DNA from: Chitinibacter sp. FCG-7
GTDB taxonomy: Bacteria; Pseudomonadota; Gammaproteobacteria; Burkholderiales; Chitinibacteraceae
Length of the DNA stretch: 64,000 nucleotides
Direction of reading: 5' to 3'
NCBI RefSeq assembly: GCF_040047665.1
Contig: NZ_CP157355.1
Coordinates: 2,356,001 to 2,420,000, forward strand
Part shown: positions 9,341 through 18,526 of the stretch, piece by piece
Layout of the letters: each line of letters opens with the position of its first letter
Numbering within the stretch: position 1 is the stretch's first letter
The notes under the pieces: generated by a model
What the model was told of the DNA's origin: nothing
The model's database searches: none
The model's input: only the letters and a program-made list of their open reading frames with translations
Translations under genes and position numbers: made by a program

Positions 9341-9541
9341 AAAACCTCCGGTAAAACGATCGTTTGAAATTGTGACCAGTATAGGCAGCAAATCCCGGCG
9401 TGCCAAGCCCTGCGCCGACCGCTGACGCCTTGCGCTGTCGGTCTGTGCATGAAAAAGGGTAAAATATAATTCGAGTCTGTCGATGCTTGGTTTTGCAGAC
9501 GGCAAAGCAAGCGCCAACAGACTCTTCAAGGAGTTCATCTG
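9341..9541. promoter_or_regulatory. Divergent promoter region, candidate -10 for dat operon
   Basis: 201-bp region between the ACBP gene and dat. A consensus TATAAT at 9465-9470 lies about 72 bp upstream of dat on the + strand, but no good -35 hexamer sits 16-18 bp before it, so the promoter may be extended or activator-dependent. Confidence 0.4.
9465..9470 (+). promoter_or_regulatory. TATAAT hexamer upstream of dat
   Basis: Perfect -10 sequence in AAAATATAATTCGAG, 72 bp before the dat ATG; -35 not convincing. Confidence 0.4.
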
Positions 9542-10438
9542 ATGCACACCCCAAATCTGATTGCTTATCTGAATGGCCAGTTTGCGCCACTGAACGAGCT
9601 GAAAATCCCGGTGCTGGACAGAGGTTTTTTGTTTGGCGATGGTGTGTATGAAATGATTCCGGTGTATTCGCGCTGCGTTTTCCGGCTGGATGAGCACCTG
9701 CAGCGTCTGGCGCGCAGCTTGGCGGCGGTGGGGATTGCCAATCCGCATGAGCTGGCTGTGTGGCGGCAGATTGTGTTGCAACTGGTGGCTCAGCAGGATT
9801 TTGCCGACCAGTCGGTATACCTGCAGATTACGCGCGGCGTAGCTTATCCGCGCAATCATGCTTTTCCGTCGACGGACACCGCGCCGACGGTGTTTGCATT
9901 TAGCGACCCGCTGGAGATGCCGGCTGCTGCGCTGTGTGCGCAAGGCGTTGCCGCTGTCACTACGCGCGATATCCGCTGGCTGCGTTGTGACATTAAGGCG
10001 ATCTCGCTGCTGGCCAATGTGCTGGCCAAACAGCAAGCGGTGGAGGCGGGTGCGGCAGAAGCCATCATGCTGCGCGATGGCAGACAAGGGGAAGAAGCCC
10101 TGATGATCGAAGGCGCGGCGAGCAATATTTTTATTGTTAAAAATGGCGTGATCTATGCGCCGCAAACCAGTGAGCTGATGCTGGCCGGGATTACCTACGA
10201 GCTGGTAATCGAGCTGGCAGAGCAGCATCAGTTGGCGCTGGTGCTGGGCGAGGTGAGCGAGGCCATGCTGCGTGATGCTGACGAGGTATGGCTGACTTCA
10301 TCATCGAAAGAAATTTTGCCCATTGTCGAACTTGACGGCTTGCCAGTAGGAAATGGCAAACCTGGCCCCATATACCAGCAAATGCTGTCGATTTATCAAA
10401 CCTACAAAGCCACGGTGATGCGCCGTGGTGAGGACTGA
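9542..10438 (+). CDS. dat: D-amino acid aminotransferase (class IV PLP enzyme)
   Basis: 298-residue fold-type IV aminotransferase. N-terminal motif VLDRGFLFGDGVYEMIPVYS and the PLP lysine in IRWLRCDIKAISLLANVLA (family Lys about 145). The C-terminal EVWLTSSSKEILPIVELDG is typical of D-amino acid transaminases rather than IlvE. It interconverts D-alanine and D-glutamate with their keto acids, feeding peptidoglycan precursors. SD AAGGAG precedes ATG 9542. It is the first gene of the operon dat-ybeD-lipB-lipA, a gene order common in Betaproteobacteria; ybeD starts two bases after the dat stop. A lyase-type class IV enzyme is a less likely alternative. Confidence 0.9.
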   Translation: MHTPNLIAYLNGQFAPLNELKIPVLDRGFLFGDGVYEMIPVYSRCVFRLDEHLQRLARSLAAVGIANPHELAVWRQIVLQLVAQQDFADQSVYLQITRGVAYPRNHAFPSTDTAPTVFAFSDPLEMPAAALCAQGVAAVTTRDIRWLRCDIKAISLLANVLAKQQAVEAGAAEAIMLRDGRQGEEALMIEGAASNIFIVKNGVIYAPQTSELMLAGITYELVIELAEQHQLALVLGEVSEAMLRDADEVWLTSSSKEILPIVELDGLPVGNGKPGPIYQQMLSIYQTYKATVMRRGED

Positions 10439-10440
10439 AT

Positions 10441-10737
10441 ATGGCTTTAATTGATATTCCGAACCAGAAACTTGAAGATCTGGTGACTTTTCCTGCCCTG
10501 ATTCCCGTGAAAGCGGTCAGCCATAAAAACATCGCCGAACACGAATTTCGTGCCGCCGTGCTGGCCGTGACGCGCGAGCTGGTACCGGTGTTTCTGGAAG
10601 AACACATCACGATTCGTGCCTCGAGCGCCGGCAGCTATTTTTCGGCCACGCTGATGGTGACATTCGAGCACATTGATCAGGTGTACGCACTCGACACTGC
10701 ACTGCGCGCCCACCCGCTGGTATTGCGTGTTCTGTAA
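10441..10737 (+). CDS. ybeD: YbeD/DUF493 family protein
   Basis: 98-residue cytoplasmic protein of the YbeD/DUF493 family, a small alpha/beta fold resembling the ACT-like regulatory domain. Typical features are [16 protein letters not shown] at the N-terminus and [20 protein letters not shown] in the core. The molecular role is unknown, but the family is nearly always beside lipB, as here. It starts two bases after dat, and its TAA overlaps the annotated lipB ATG by one base. Confidence 0.92.
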   Translation: MALIDIPNQKLEDLVTFPALIPVKAVSHKNIAEHEFRAAVLAVTRELVPVFLEEHITIRASSAGSYFSATLMVTFEHIDQVYALDTALRAHPLVLRVL

Positions 10738-11456
10738 TGATGCTTGCTGAAGATACATTGGCAGGTATTGATCTACAGGCAATATCCATTCTGCCCTACA
10801 GCGATATACCCTTAGAGCCATTTGCGCATGTGCTGCGTGTGCGGCAGCTGGGCCAAGTTGATTACCAGCCCGTCTGGCAAGCCATGCAGCGTTTCACCGC
10901 CGAGCGCGATGCGCAGACGGTGGACGAACTCTGGCTGCTGGAGCACCCGCCGGTCTTTACGCAGGGGCAGGCGGGTAAAGCCGAGCATATTCTGGCCAGC
11001 AGCGATATTCCGGTGGTGCAGATTGATCGCGGCGGGCAGGTGACCTATCACGGCCCCGGCCAGCTAGTGGCTTACTTGCTGCTCGATTTGCGCCGCTACA
11101 AAATGGGCGTGCGCGATCTGGTGCGCAAGCTGGAAAACAGCGTCATCGGCATTCTGGCCGATCATGGCATTGCGGCGTATGGCAAAGTCGACGCGCCCGG
11201 CGTGTATGTCAGCGATGAATACGCCGAATCCAAGATCGCCAGTCTGGGCTTGCGGATTCGCAATGGCTGCTGTTATCACGGGCTGGCGCTGAATGTGAGC
11301 ATGGATCTAGCGCCGTTCGGCCTGATTAATCCTTGCGGTTATCAGGGTTTGCAGGTCACGCGCATGGCTGATTTTGGCCTTGACGAGACACCCGCGACAT
11401 TAGCCGCTAAAATGGCGGACAAAATTGCCCACCAAATCAAAACTTTAACCGTTTAG
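10737..11456 (+). CDS. lipB: Octanoyl-[ACP]:protein octanoyltransferase
   Basis: Transfers octanoyl groups from acyl carrier protein to lipoyl domains, the first step of lipoate synthesis. Core motifs are [58 protein letters not shown] and APGVYV with a conserved Lys in [19 protein letters not shown]. The first ~31 residues (to AHV) are not typical: LipB normally begins just before VRQLG. That extension coincides with a 49-nt repeat copy (10763-10811), so GTG 10830, after the repeat, is a real alternative start. The ATG at 10737 overlaps the ybeD stop, which favours translational coupling, but lacks a clear SD. Confidence 0.93.
   Translation: MMLAEDTLAGIDLQAISILPYSDIPLEPFAHVLRVRQLGQVDYQPVWQAMQRFTAERDAQTVDELWLLEHPPVFTQGQAGKAEHILASSDIPVVQIDRGGQVTYHGPGQLVAYLLLDLRRYKMGVRDLVRKLENSVIGILADHGIAAYGKVDAPGVYVSDEYAESKIASLGLRIRNGCCYHGLALNVSMDLAPFGLINPCGYQGLQVTRMADFGLDETPATLAAKMADKIAHQIKTLTV
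10763..10811 (+). repeat. 49-nt element, copy K (in lipB 5' region)
   Basis: 49 nt, AGGTATTGATCTACAGGC at the left end and CTACAGCGATATACCC at the right end. Ends and length match the family. It lies between ybeD and the conserved LipB core, encoding most of the unusual N-terminal extension if translation starts at 10737. Confidence 0.65.
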
Positions 11457-11479
11457 TTTGTACGGTTATCGGGAAAAAA

Positions 11480-12454
11480 ATGACTGAAGAAATCAAAACA
11501 CCGGCAAAACCAGGCAAAGAAGTTGGGGTCAAACTCAAGGGCGAAGCCAAAACTGCACGTATTCCAATCAAAATCGTGCAGCTGGAAACCAAGCTGAAAA
11601 AGCCCGAATGGATTCGCGTTCAGGCCGCTAGCCACAATAGCCGCTTCTACGAAATCAAGGAAATCCTGCGCGAGCAAAAGCTGCATACCGTTTGTGAAGA
11701 AGCGTCGTGCCCGAATATCGGCGAATGTTTCGGTAAGGGTACGGCCACTTTCATGATCATGGGCGACATCTGTACGCGGCGCTGCCCCTTCTGTGACGTC
11801 GGCCACGGCCGCCCCAATCCGCTCGATGAAAACGAGCCGCGCCATCTGGGCGAAACCATCGCCGCGCTCAAACTCAAATATGTCGTGATTACCTCGGTTG
11901 ATCGCGACGATTTGCGCGATGGCGGTGCGGCACACTTTGTTGAGTGTATCCAGAAAACGCGTGAGTTAAGCCCTGAGACGCAAATCGAAGTGCTGGTGCC
12001 CGATTTCCGTGGCCGCATGGACATCGCGCTCGATATTTTTGCGCAGGCCTTGCCCGACGTCATGAATCACAATCTGGAAACCGCGCCACGCCTGTATAAG
12101 CAGGCTCGCCCCGGCTCGGATTACCAGCACTCGCTCGATCTGTTGAAAGAATTCAAACGCCTGTACCCGCAGGTGAATACCAAATCCGGCATTATGGTGG
12201 GCTTGGGTGAGACGGACGAAGAAGTCTACCAAGTTATGGAAGACATGCGCGCGCACGACATCGACATGATTACCATTGGCCAGTATCTGCAGCCATCGAA
12301 TGGTCATTTGCCAGTATTGCGCTACGTGCATCCGGATCAGTTTAAGGCTTTTGAAAAACGTGCTTACGAGCTGGGCTTCAAACACGCTGCCGTTGGCGCA
12401 ATGGTTCGCAGTTCATACCATGCTGATCAGCAGGCGCATAATGCAGGTCTTTGA
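11480..12454 (+). CDS. lipA: Lipoyl synthase (radical SAM)
   Basis: 324-residue radical SAM enzyme that inserts two sulfurs into octanoyl groups on lipoyl domains. The auxiliary cluster cysteines are in [16 protein letters not shown] and the radical SAM cluster in [16 protein letters not shown]. The C-terminal SSYHADQ carries the conserved serine that ligates the auxiliary cluster. Length is standard. It lies 23 bp after lipB in the same operon and acts directly on its product. A terminator follows. Confidence 0.97.
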   Translation: MTEEIKTPAKPGKEVGVKLKGEAKTARIPIKIVQLETKLKKPEWIRVQAASHNSRFYEIKEILREQKLHTVCEEASCPNIGECFGKGTATFMIMGDICTRRCPFCDVGHGRPNPLDENEPRHLGETIAALKLKYVVITSVDRDDLRDGGAAHFVECIQKTRELSPETQIEVLVPDFRGRMDIALDIFAQALPDVMNHNLETAPRLYKQARPGSDYQHSLDLLKEFKRLYPQVNTKSGIMVGLGETDEEVYQVMEDMRAHDIDMITIGQYLQPSNGHLPVLRYVHPDQFKAFEKRAYELGFKHAAVGAMVRSSYHADQQAHNAGL

Positions 12455-12482
12455 GCGTTTGCGTGTTGCAGCAACATCAAAC

Positions 12483-12506
12483 AACGGGGCATTGCCCCGT
12501 TTTTTA
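12483..12506 (+). terminator. Terminator of the lip operon
   Basis: Stem AACGGGGC / GCCCCGTT with ATT loop and a T run, 29 bp after the lipA stop. Confidence 0.88.
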
Positions 12507-12567
12507 TTGGTATTGCCCACTAGCAAGCGAATAATATGCTTTTCAGAGCAATACATTGCGAGGGTAT

Positions 12568-13023
12568 ATGAGCGATTTACCACGGCATGAGCTGGCCATG
12601 ACGGTGTTGATGACGCCCGATATGGCCAATTTTTCTGGCAAGGTACACGGTGGTGCTTTGCTCAAGCAGCTTGATCAGGTGGCCTACGCCTGCGCCAGCC
12701 GATACGCCGGTGCGTATGCGGTGACATTGTCGGTGGATCAGGTGATGTTCAAGCAGCCGATCAATGTGGGCGAGCTGGTGCATTTTCTGGCCAGCGTGAA
12801 CTACACCGGGCGCACCTCGATGGAAGTGGGCATCCGGGTGGTGGCAGAAAATATCCGCGAACAAACGCAGCGACACACCAATAGCTGTTATTTCACCATG
12901 GTAGCCATGAGCGCCCAGGGCACGCCGCTGACCATCCCGGCGCTGCAGATTAGCAACCCGGTGCAGCAGCAACGCTGGGACGAAGCTTTGGCGCGGCGCA
13001 ATATCCGCCTGGCGAATGGTTAA
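12568..13023 (+). CDS. Acyl-CoA thioesterase (hotdog fold, YciA-like)
   Basis: 151-residue cytoplasmic hotdog thioesterase. Family motifs: TVLMTPDMANFSGKVHGGAL (catalytic loop, conserved N/F/G-x-HGG), LDQVAYACASRYAGAYAVTL (catalytic Asp helix) and VNYTGRTSMEVGIRV. Hydrolyses acyl-CoA esters; chain-length preference unknown. ATG 12568 is preceded by GCGAGGGT; the in-frame TTG at 12556 would add four residues without support. Monocistronic between the lip operon terminator and the convergent ankyrin gene. Confidence 0.92.
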   Translation: MSDLPRHELAMTVLMTPDMANFSGKVHGGALLKQLDQVAYACASRYAGAYAVTLSVDQVMFKQPINVGELVHFLASVNYTGRTSMEVGIRVVAENIREQTQRHTNSCYFTMVAMSAQGTPLTIPALQISNPVQQQRWDEALARRNIRLANG

Positions 13024-13047
13024 GTCAAACAGCGGGGGAGGTGGGCC

Positions 13048-13950
13048 TTAGCCAACTTGCAGATCGAAGCGATGCTTGATGAAGAGTTGCCGGATGTCCG
13101 GGTTGGTATGGCTCAGCCCCTGGGCCAGCGTGGCCTGATGCTTGCTTTTGCTGGCGGGATCTAGCTTGGCAAATTGCAGTAGCAAGGTTTCGCTGCTGCG
13201 ATAGTGGTTGGTTTGCAGGGCATAACTCAGCGCGGATTGTCCGTGATCGTCCAGCAGGCCCAGATCGGCCCCGGCTTCGAGCAAGGTGCGGATGGCGGCA
13301 TGGTGTCCGCGTGATGCGGCTTGCATCAGCGGAGTAATGCCGGCCTTGCTTTGCGCATTCACCGCCGCACCGTGTTCAAGCAGCAGCGCCAGTGACGATA
13401 GATTGCCAGCAGCTGCAGCCCAGTGCAGAGCGGTAAAGCCGCCCAGATCGCGTGTTTCGGTATTGGCATTGCGCGATAGCAGCAGGCCAACCAGCGCAAG
13501 ATGCGATTGGGTCGCCGCCCAGATTAGCGCGGTTTTGCCATATTCATCGCCCGTTTCAATGTTGATGCCTGCCTTCAGGTGAACCAGCACGCGCAGCGTA
13601 TTGCCGGTTTCGGCGGCTTGAAAGTAATCTTTTTGCGTGCCGTTGACTTCGTAAAAGCTCAGCCCGTCGTCTTGCAGTTTGACATGATCCCAGGTTTGTT
13701 CCTGTTCGGGCTCGCCGCCAAAGCGCTGGGTATGCAGCTGATAAAGTGTAAATAACTCGGATGCCACTGCAGGCGGAAAGCCCTGGCGCGTGCCGCGCTC
13801 ATCGACGGCCAGCTCGCTGATAAAAGGCTCGAGCTGTTCGCTACCCCACAGCGCAACAACCTGCTCCAGTATGCGCGGGTATTGTTGCTCAAGGTGGTGC
13901 GGGTAGAAATCGCCATCATTACCCAGTAAGGCCACAACTGCAGGTGTCAA
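13048..13950 (-). CDS. Ankyrin-repeat protein
   Basis: 300-residue cytoplasmic protein. The first ~100 residues (HLEQQYPRILEQVVALWGSE, then ERGTRQGFPPAVASELFTLY) form an unrecognised helical domain. Residues about 105-270 hold four to five ankyrin repeats, for example DEYGKTALIWAATQSHLALV, GGFTALHWAAAAGNLSSLAL and AGITPLMQAASRGHHAAIRT. Such proteins mediate protein contacts; the partner is unknown. No ATG is available at the N-terminus, so a TTG start at 13950 is used, supported by AAAGAGA upstream. It is transcribed alone, downstream of the groEL terminator on the same strand. Confidence 0.85.
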   Translation of the reverse strand: MTPAVVALLGNDGDFYPHHLEQQYPRILEQVVALWGSEQLEPFISELAVDERGTRQGFPPAVASELFTLYQLHTQRFGGEPEQEQTWDHVKLQDDGLSFYEVNGTQKDYFQAAETGNTLRVLVHLKAGINIETGDEYGKTALIWAATQSHLALVGLLLSRNANTETRDLGGFTALHWAAAAGNLSSLALLLEHGAAVNAQSKAGITPLMQAASRGHHAAIRTLLEAGADLGLLDDHGQSALSYALQTNHYRSSETLLLQFAKLDPASKSKHQATLAQGLSHTNPDIRQLFIKHRFDLQVG

Positions 13951-14016
13951 AACAATCTCTTTATCGTTTAGGTGCTGTCGTCAAACTCTACCGATTGCGG
14001 GTATGAAGTTCAAGGT

Positions 14017-14054
14017 AAAAAAAACGCCACCGGTGGAGCCAGTGGCGTTTTTTT
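14017..14054 (-). terminator. Terminator downstream of groEL
   Basis: Stem AACGCCAC / GTGGCGTT flanked by A and T runs on both sides (11-nt loop). Lies 14 bp after the groEL stop on the - strand and upstream of the ankyrin gene. Confidence 0.85.
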
Positions 14055-14067
14055 GCGCTGGGGCAAA

Positions 14068-15708
<1,641 letters not shown>

Positions 15709-15769
15709 TCAATTCTCCAAATTCATGATCATCCGGCGTAATGCCGGGAAACAATGTTTGATTGTGGGA

Positions 15770-16054
15770 TTACTCAACGATCGCGAAAATTTCTTCTTCA
15801 CGGACAACAACCAGCTCTTCGCCGTCGATTTTCACGCTTTGCGCGTATTTGCCCAGCAATACTTTGTCGCCGACTTTAACGGTGAGCGCTTGAACGCTGC
15901 CGTTGTCCAGTACTTTGCCTGCACCAACTGCAATCACTTCACCCAGATCCGGTTTCTCTGCTGCGCTGCCTGCGAGCAAGATGCCTGATGCGGTTTTTTC
16001 TTCAGCTTCAACGCGCTTGATCACAACACGGTCATGCAATGGACGGATTTTCAT
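15770..16054 (-). CDS. groES: Co-chaperonin GroES (Hsp10)
   Basis: 94-residue GroEL cap. The mobile loop region [20 protein letters not shown], the core [20 protein letters not shown] and the C-terminal EEEIFAIVE are all typical. ATG 16054 is chosen over an upstream in-frame start because it gives the family N-terminus [16 protein letters not shown] and has AGGAG about 12 bases upstream. First gene of groES-groEL, preceded by a perfect CIRCE element and a promoter with both sigma70 and sigma32-like hexamers. Confidence 0.97.
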   Translation of the reverse strand: MKIRPLHDRVVIKRVEAEEKTASGILLAGSAAEKPDLGEVIAVGAGKVLDNGSVQALTVKVGDKVLLGKYAQSVKIDGEELVVVREEEIFAIVE

Positions 16055-16115
16055 GGTGTTTAAAACTCCTGAGTACAAGTTCGTTAATTCAGAATTTGAT
16101 TGGCAGAAGAGGCAT

Positions 16116-16142
16116 TTAGCACTCTCTGCGCTTGAGTGCTAA
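16116..16142 (-). promoter_or_regulatory. CIRCE operator (HrcA binding site)
   Basis: Perfect inverted repeat TTAGCACTC-N9-GAGTGCTAA, identical to the CIRCE consensus bound by the heat-shock repressor HrcA. It sits about 60 bp upstream of groES, directly downstream of the -10 hexamer, so HrcA would block transcription starting there. Confidence 0.96.
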
Positions 16143-16171
16143 ATAGTAGGGGCGAGTGCAGGGCTTTTCAA
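16143..16171 (-). promoter_or_regulatory. groES-groEL promoter (sigma70, overlapping sigma32-like)
   Basis: On the - strand: TTGAAA (16171-16166), 17-bp spacer, TACTAT (16148-16143), a good sigma70 promoter. The same bases read CTTGAA, 14 bp, CCCCTACT, close to the heat-shock sigma32 pattern CTTGAA-N13-17-CCCCATnT. Dual control with the adjoining CIRCE element is inferred. Confidence 0.75.
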
Positions 16172-16310
16172 GAGGCTGACGCTAAAAATCATCGGCTTTT
16201 TACGGGGCAGCAGCTTTGCTTGTTCTAAAAGTGGCGGTTGTTGGTGCTGGCGATCGTTGTGTCTTTCGCAGACGAGGTTGCAGTAGGTGATGCTGCTGGA
16301 TTTTTGCTTG

Positions 16311-16359
16311 GGGTATATGCCTGAAGGCTAGGAGCAGACTGCTCTGCGGGGCAATACCC
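16311..16359 (+). repeat. 49-nt element, copy A
   Basis: Exactly 49 nt, left end GGGTATATGCCTGAAGGC, right end CTGCGGGGCAATACCC. It lies 11 bp from the tRNA-Ser terminator in otherwise featureless DNA. Confidence 0.75.
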
Positions 16360-16370
16360 CGGGGAAATGA

Positions 16371-16400
16371 AAAATGCCCTGAGCAAGCTCAGGGCATTTT
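16371..16400 (-). terminator. Terminator of tRNA-Ser copy 1
   Basis: Perfect 14-bp stem AAAATGCCCTGAGC / GCTCAGGGCATTTT with a 2-nt centre, 9 bp beyond the CCA end of the tRNA on the - strand. Confidence 0.85.
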
Positions 16401-16408
16401 GGAATTTT

Positions 16409-16498
16409 TGGCGGAAGCGCAGAGATTCGAACTCTGGGGGGACTCACATCCCCGACGGTTTTCAAGACCGCTGCCTTAAACCACTCAGCCACGCTTCC
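16409..16498 (-). tRNA. tRNA-Ser(UGA), copy 1
   Basis: 90-nt type II tRNA including encoded CCA. Acceptor GGAAGCG / CGCTTCC, anticodon loop CTTGAAA (anticodon TGA), long variable arm (GGGGATGTGAGTCCCC) and T-loop TTCGAAT. Sequence identical to the copy at 16564-16653. Confidence 0.97.
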
Positions 16499-16522
16499 GT
16501 ACTTTTAAATTGTATTTCGAAT

Positions 16523-16548
16523 AAAAAAGCCCCGACAGCGTCAGAGCT
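16523..16548 (-). terminator. Weak terminator between the tRNA-Ser copies
   Basis: On the - strand AGCTCTGA, 5-nt loop, TCGGGGCT (8 bp with two G-T pairs), then a T run. It may partly end transcripts from the upstream tRNA-Ser. Confidence 0.6.
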
Positions 16549-16563
16549 CATTTATGTATTCAT

Positions 16564-16653
16564 TGGCGGAAGCGCAGAGATTCGAACTCTGGGGGGACTC
16601 ACATCCCCGACGGTTTTCAAGACCGCTGCCTTAAACCACTCAGCCACGCTTCC
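16564..16653 (-). tRNA. tRNA-Ser(UGA), copy 2
   Basis: Same 90-nt tRNA-Ser(TGA) with encoded CCA, 155 bp from copy 1 (start to start). First in transcription order, directly downstream of its own promoter at 16672-16700. Confidence 0.97.
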
Positions 16654-16671
16654 GTTCTTGAATAGGTGCGC

Positions 16672-16700
16672 ATATTAGCAAGGTTTTTTGCGCTTGTCTC
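16672..16700 (-). promoter_or_regulatory. tRNA-Ser promoter
   Basis: On the - strand GAGACA (16700-16695), 17-bp spacer, TAATAT (16677-16672), followed by a GC-rich discriminator (GCGCACC) fitting a stable-RNA promoter. Confidence 0.6.
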
Positions 16701-16718
16701 GCTTTTTTGCAATTTTTT

Positions 16719-18236
16719 TTACAATTTTTCCAAAACAGCGAAATTAGCCAGTGATGCATTGGCCGTGTGTTCAATCGCCGGTGAGAGCCGGATGCGGTAG
16801 GTTTTACCTTGCGCAGCAAGGCGGAATTCGCGATTGTCGGCAAAAAACGCTTGCGGTACGACCAGGAAACGATTCTGGTTGATCGTGGTGTTTTCTGGCG
16901 AATACACGCCAAAAAAACTGCGATTGCCCAGTAGCGGCGTGAGCTCAACGACGATGGGCGTTTGCGACACCGTTTCAATGCCGACATTCACCTGACCTTC
17001 GCGGGTTTTGGTAATGCGGCGTACGATGCCGACCGAAACCGGGCTCATGCCGACACCATCCATACCAACGATTTCACCCACTTGCAGCGCGTCTTCGCGA
17101 TCTGTCTGGTAATTCACGCCAAAGCCGGTGGCGCTTTCATTATCAATCGTCCAGCGATCCCGGCTCGATTGCTGCGGTGGCGTGCCGCGCAGATGGCTGA
17201 TGACATCATCGAGCCCGCGTGTGACATTAATCGATTTTTGCGTGGCGCGGCGCTCCGACTTGCGTACCGGCGCTGGTGCGTCGCGTGACCAGAGCGAGAT
17301 CAGATGTTGCATCAAGTCCAGATTGGCGGCATTGGCCGAATCCGGTGGCAGCCCCAACTGGCTGGCTTCTTCGCCCTGATTTAGTTTTTCGATGGTTTCC
17401 TTGATGTGCAAAACCAAGGTTTCGGTAAACCAGTAGCGCCAGTTTTCACCGACCATATCGCGGCGCAAACGTTTGGGTGGGGTTGATCCGGCCACATTAA
17501 TGGCAAATAGCTGGCGGTTGGGGTTGATCTGGGTTTCCAGATCGATCCGGCTAACCCAGCGCTTGAGCCACTGGGTCACCAGCTCGATTTGCGCCGATTG
17601 CATTTTTTCCGGGTGCGCCAGCGACAGCATCATCAGCACCATGTATTCGCGGCGCACGTCGGTGATTTCCATTTCCGGATACGGCTGCAAAGGGGTTGAG
17701 GCAAAACCCTGTTGCTCGGCGTATAGGTAAAGGCGGTTCAAGTTGCGCCAGGTGCGGCTATCGACTTCCATGTAGCGCAAATAAGACCAGCGAGCCTGTT
17801 CGACAAAATACATGATGCCGCGCAGCGTAAACACTTGCAGCTCTTTTTCTAGGCCGCGTGGCAGGCTTTGGCTGGCTTGTTTGACGCAGAAACGATAGGC
17901 ATCGCCCATATCGTTCCAGAATGCCAGTAAGGTCGGTAAAACCTGCTTCGGGCTGGCACCGTCGTCCAGTGTTTTGCCCTGATAGATTTCCACCAGATGC
18001 GCCTGCAGTGAGCGGGCTTTTTCATCCAAGTAAGGAACGGTTTTAAAGCGTTCCTTGGCGCTGGTTTTCGGGTTGCTATTAAGTTGTTTGAGTGCTTTTA
18101 CAATTTCGATTTGCGCTTGCAGGATGTCGCTCTCGGGGAGCTCCTGCATCATAATCGTGGCCGACTTGTAGTTGTGGACGCCTTCTTGTTCGCGTTTTCC
18201 GAGCAGCGCCCCGATCAGACTTTTAAAGTCAAACAT
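16719..18236 (-). CDS. Hypothetical protein with C-terminal PilZ-like domain
   Basis: 505-residue cytoplasmic protein without membrane segments. The N-terminal ~330 residues are helical and not recognised (ERFKTVPYLDEKARSLQAHL, then WSYLRYMEVDSRTWRNLNRL). The C-terminal part resembles PilZ: a basic patch KSERRATQK, then WTIDNESATGFGVNY with the (D/N)xSxxG motif (NESATG), then VSVGIVRRITKTREGQVNVG. PilZ domains bind c-di-GMP, which would fit the many GGDEF proteins nearby; binding here is inference because the Arg motif is not canonical. Stands alone between the tRNA-Ser promoter and ybiT. Confidence 0.82.
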   Translation of the reverse strand: MFDFKSLIGALLGKREQEGVHNYKSATIMMQELPESDILQAQIEIVKALKQLNSNPKTSAKERFKTVPYLDEKARSLQAHLVEIYQGKTLDDGASPKQVLPTLLAFWNDMGDAYRFCVKQASQSLPRGLEKELQVFTLRGIMYFVEQARWSYLRYMEVDSRTWRNLNRLYLYAEQQGFASTPLQPYPEMEITDVRREYMVLMMLSLAHPEKMQSAQIELVTQWLKRWVSRIDLETQINPNRQLFAINVAGSTPPKRLRRDMVGENWRYWFTETLVLHIKETIEKLNQGEEASQLGLPPDSANAANLDLMQHLISLWSRDAPAPVRKSERRATQKSINVTRGLDDVISHLRGTPPQQSSRDRWTIDNESATGFGVNYQTDREDALQVGEIVGMDGVGMSPVSVGIVRRITKTREGQVNVGIETVSQTPIVVELTPLLGNRSFFGVYSPENTTINQNRFLVVPQAFFADNREFRLAAQGKTYRIRLSPAIEHTANASLANFAVLEKL

Positions 18237-18526
18237 AGGGTTATTCCTAGCTATGCCTTAATTATTAAATATATTTTTATCCTGCAACGATAAACGTGTT
18301 CTTGGCTTTGCGGCAAGCTTTGCCTTTGTTTTTCCAAGATATAGTGCCCGCGCTGTTGCAGTAATGTGATGTTGCGCACATTTTGCCCGAATCATGCTGT
18401 TTTGTAATTACAAAACCAGACGCAGGGGCTGTGATAAAATACTGCGTTTTCAGCCGCTTGGCTGCGCGCTTTGCGGCGAGCTTGAGCGAATTCTTCTCGC
18501 TGATGGTGATAGGGCACACGCACAAT
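18237..18526. other. Intergenic region between divergent PilZ-like gene and ybiT
   Basis: 290 bp. The left end is very AT-rich and holds the likely promoter of the PilZ-like gene. The right part contains a TAAAAT hexamer (GTGATAAAATACTGCG, about 100 bp before ybiT) but no matching -35. No hairpin or ORF of interest. Confidence 0.5.
18259..18287 (-). promoter_or_regulatory. Candidate promoter of the PilZ-like gene
   Basis: On the - strand TTGCAG (18287-18282), 17-bp spacer, TAATTA (18264-18259), about 25 bp upstream of the ATG at 18236. Sequence-only prediction in an AT-rich stretch. Confidence 0.4.

Larger units (their letters stand above)
16172..16408. other. Intergenic region between groES promoter and tRNA-Ser genes
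   Basis: Holds no gene. It contains 49-nt element copy A (16311-16359) and the terminator of the downstream tRNA-Ser copy (16371-16400); the remainder shows no feature. Confidence 0.6.

Noticed and set aside
9341..10228. Long antisense reading frame extending the ACBP frame upstream
   Set aside because: Lies fully antisense to dat, and the ACBP family start with a strong SD is at 9340.
16367..16678. 103-codon reading frame across the tRNA-Ser genes
   Set aside because: It is antisense to two tRNA genes and its protein is an internal duplication caused by them.
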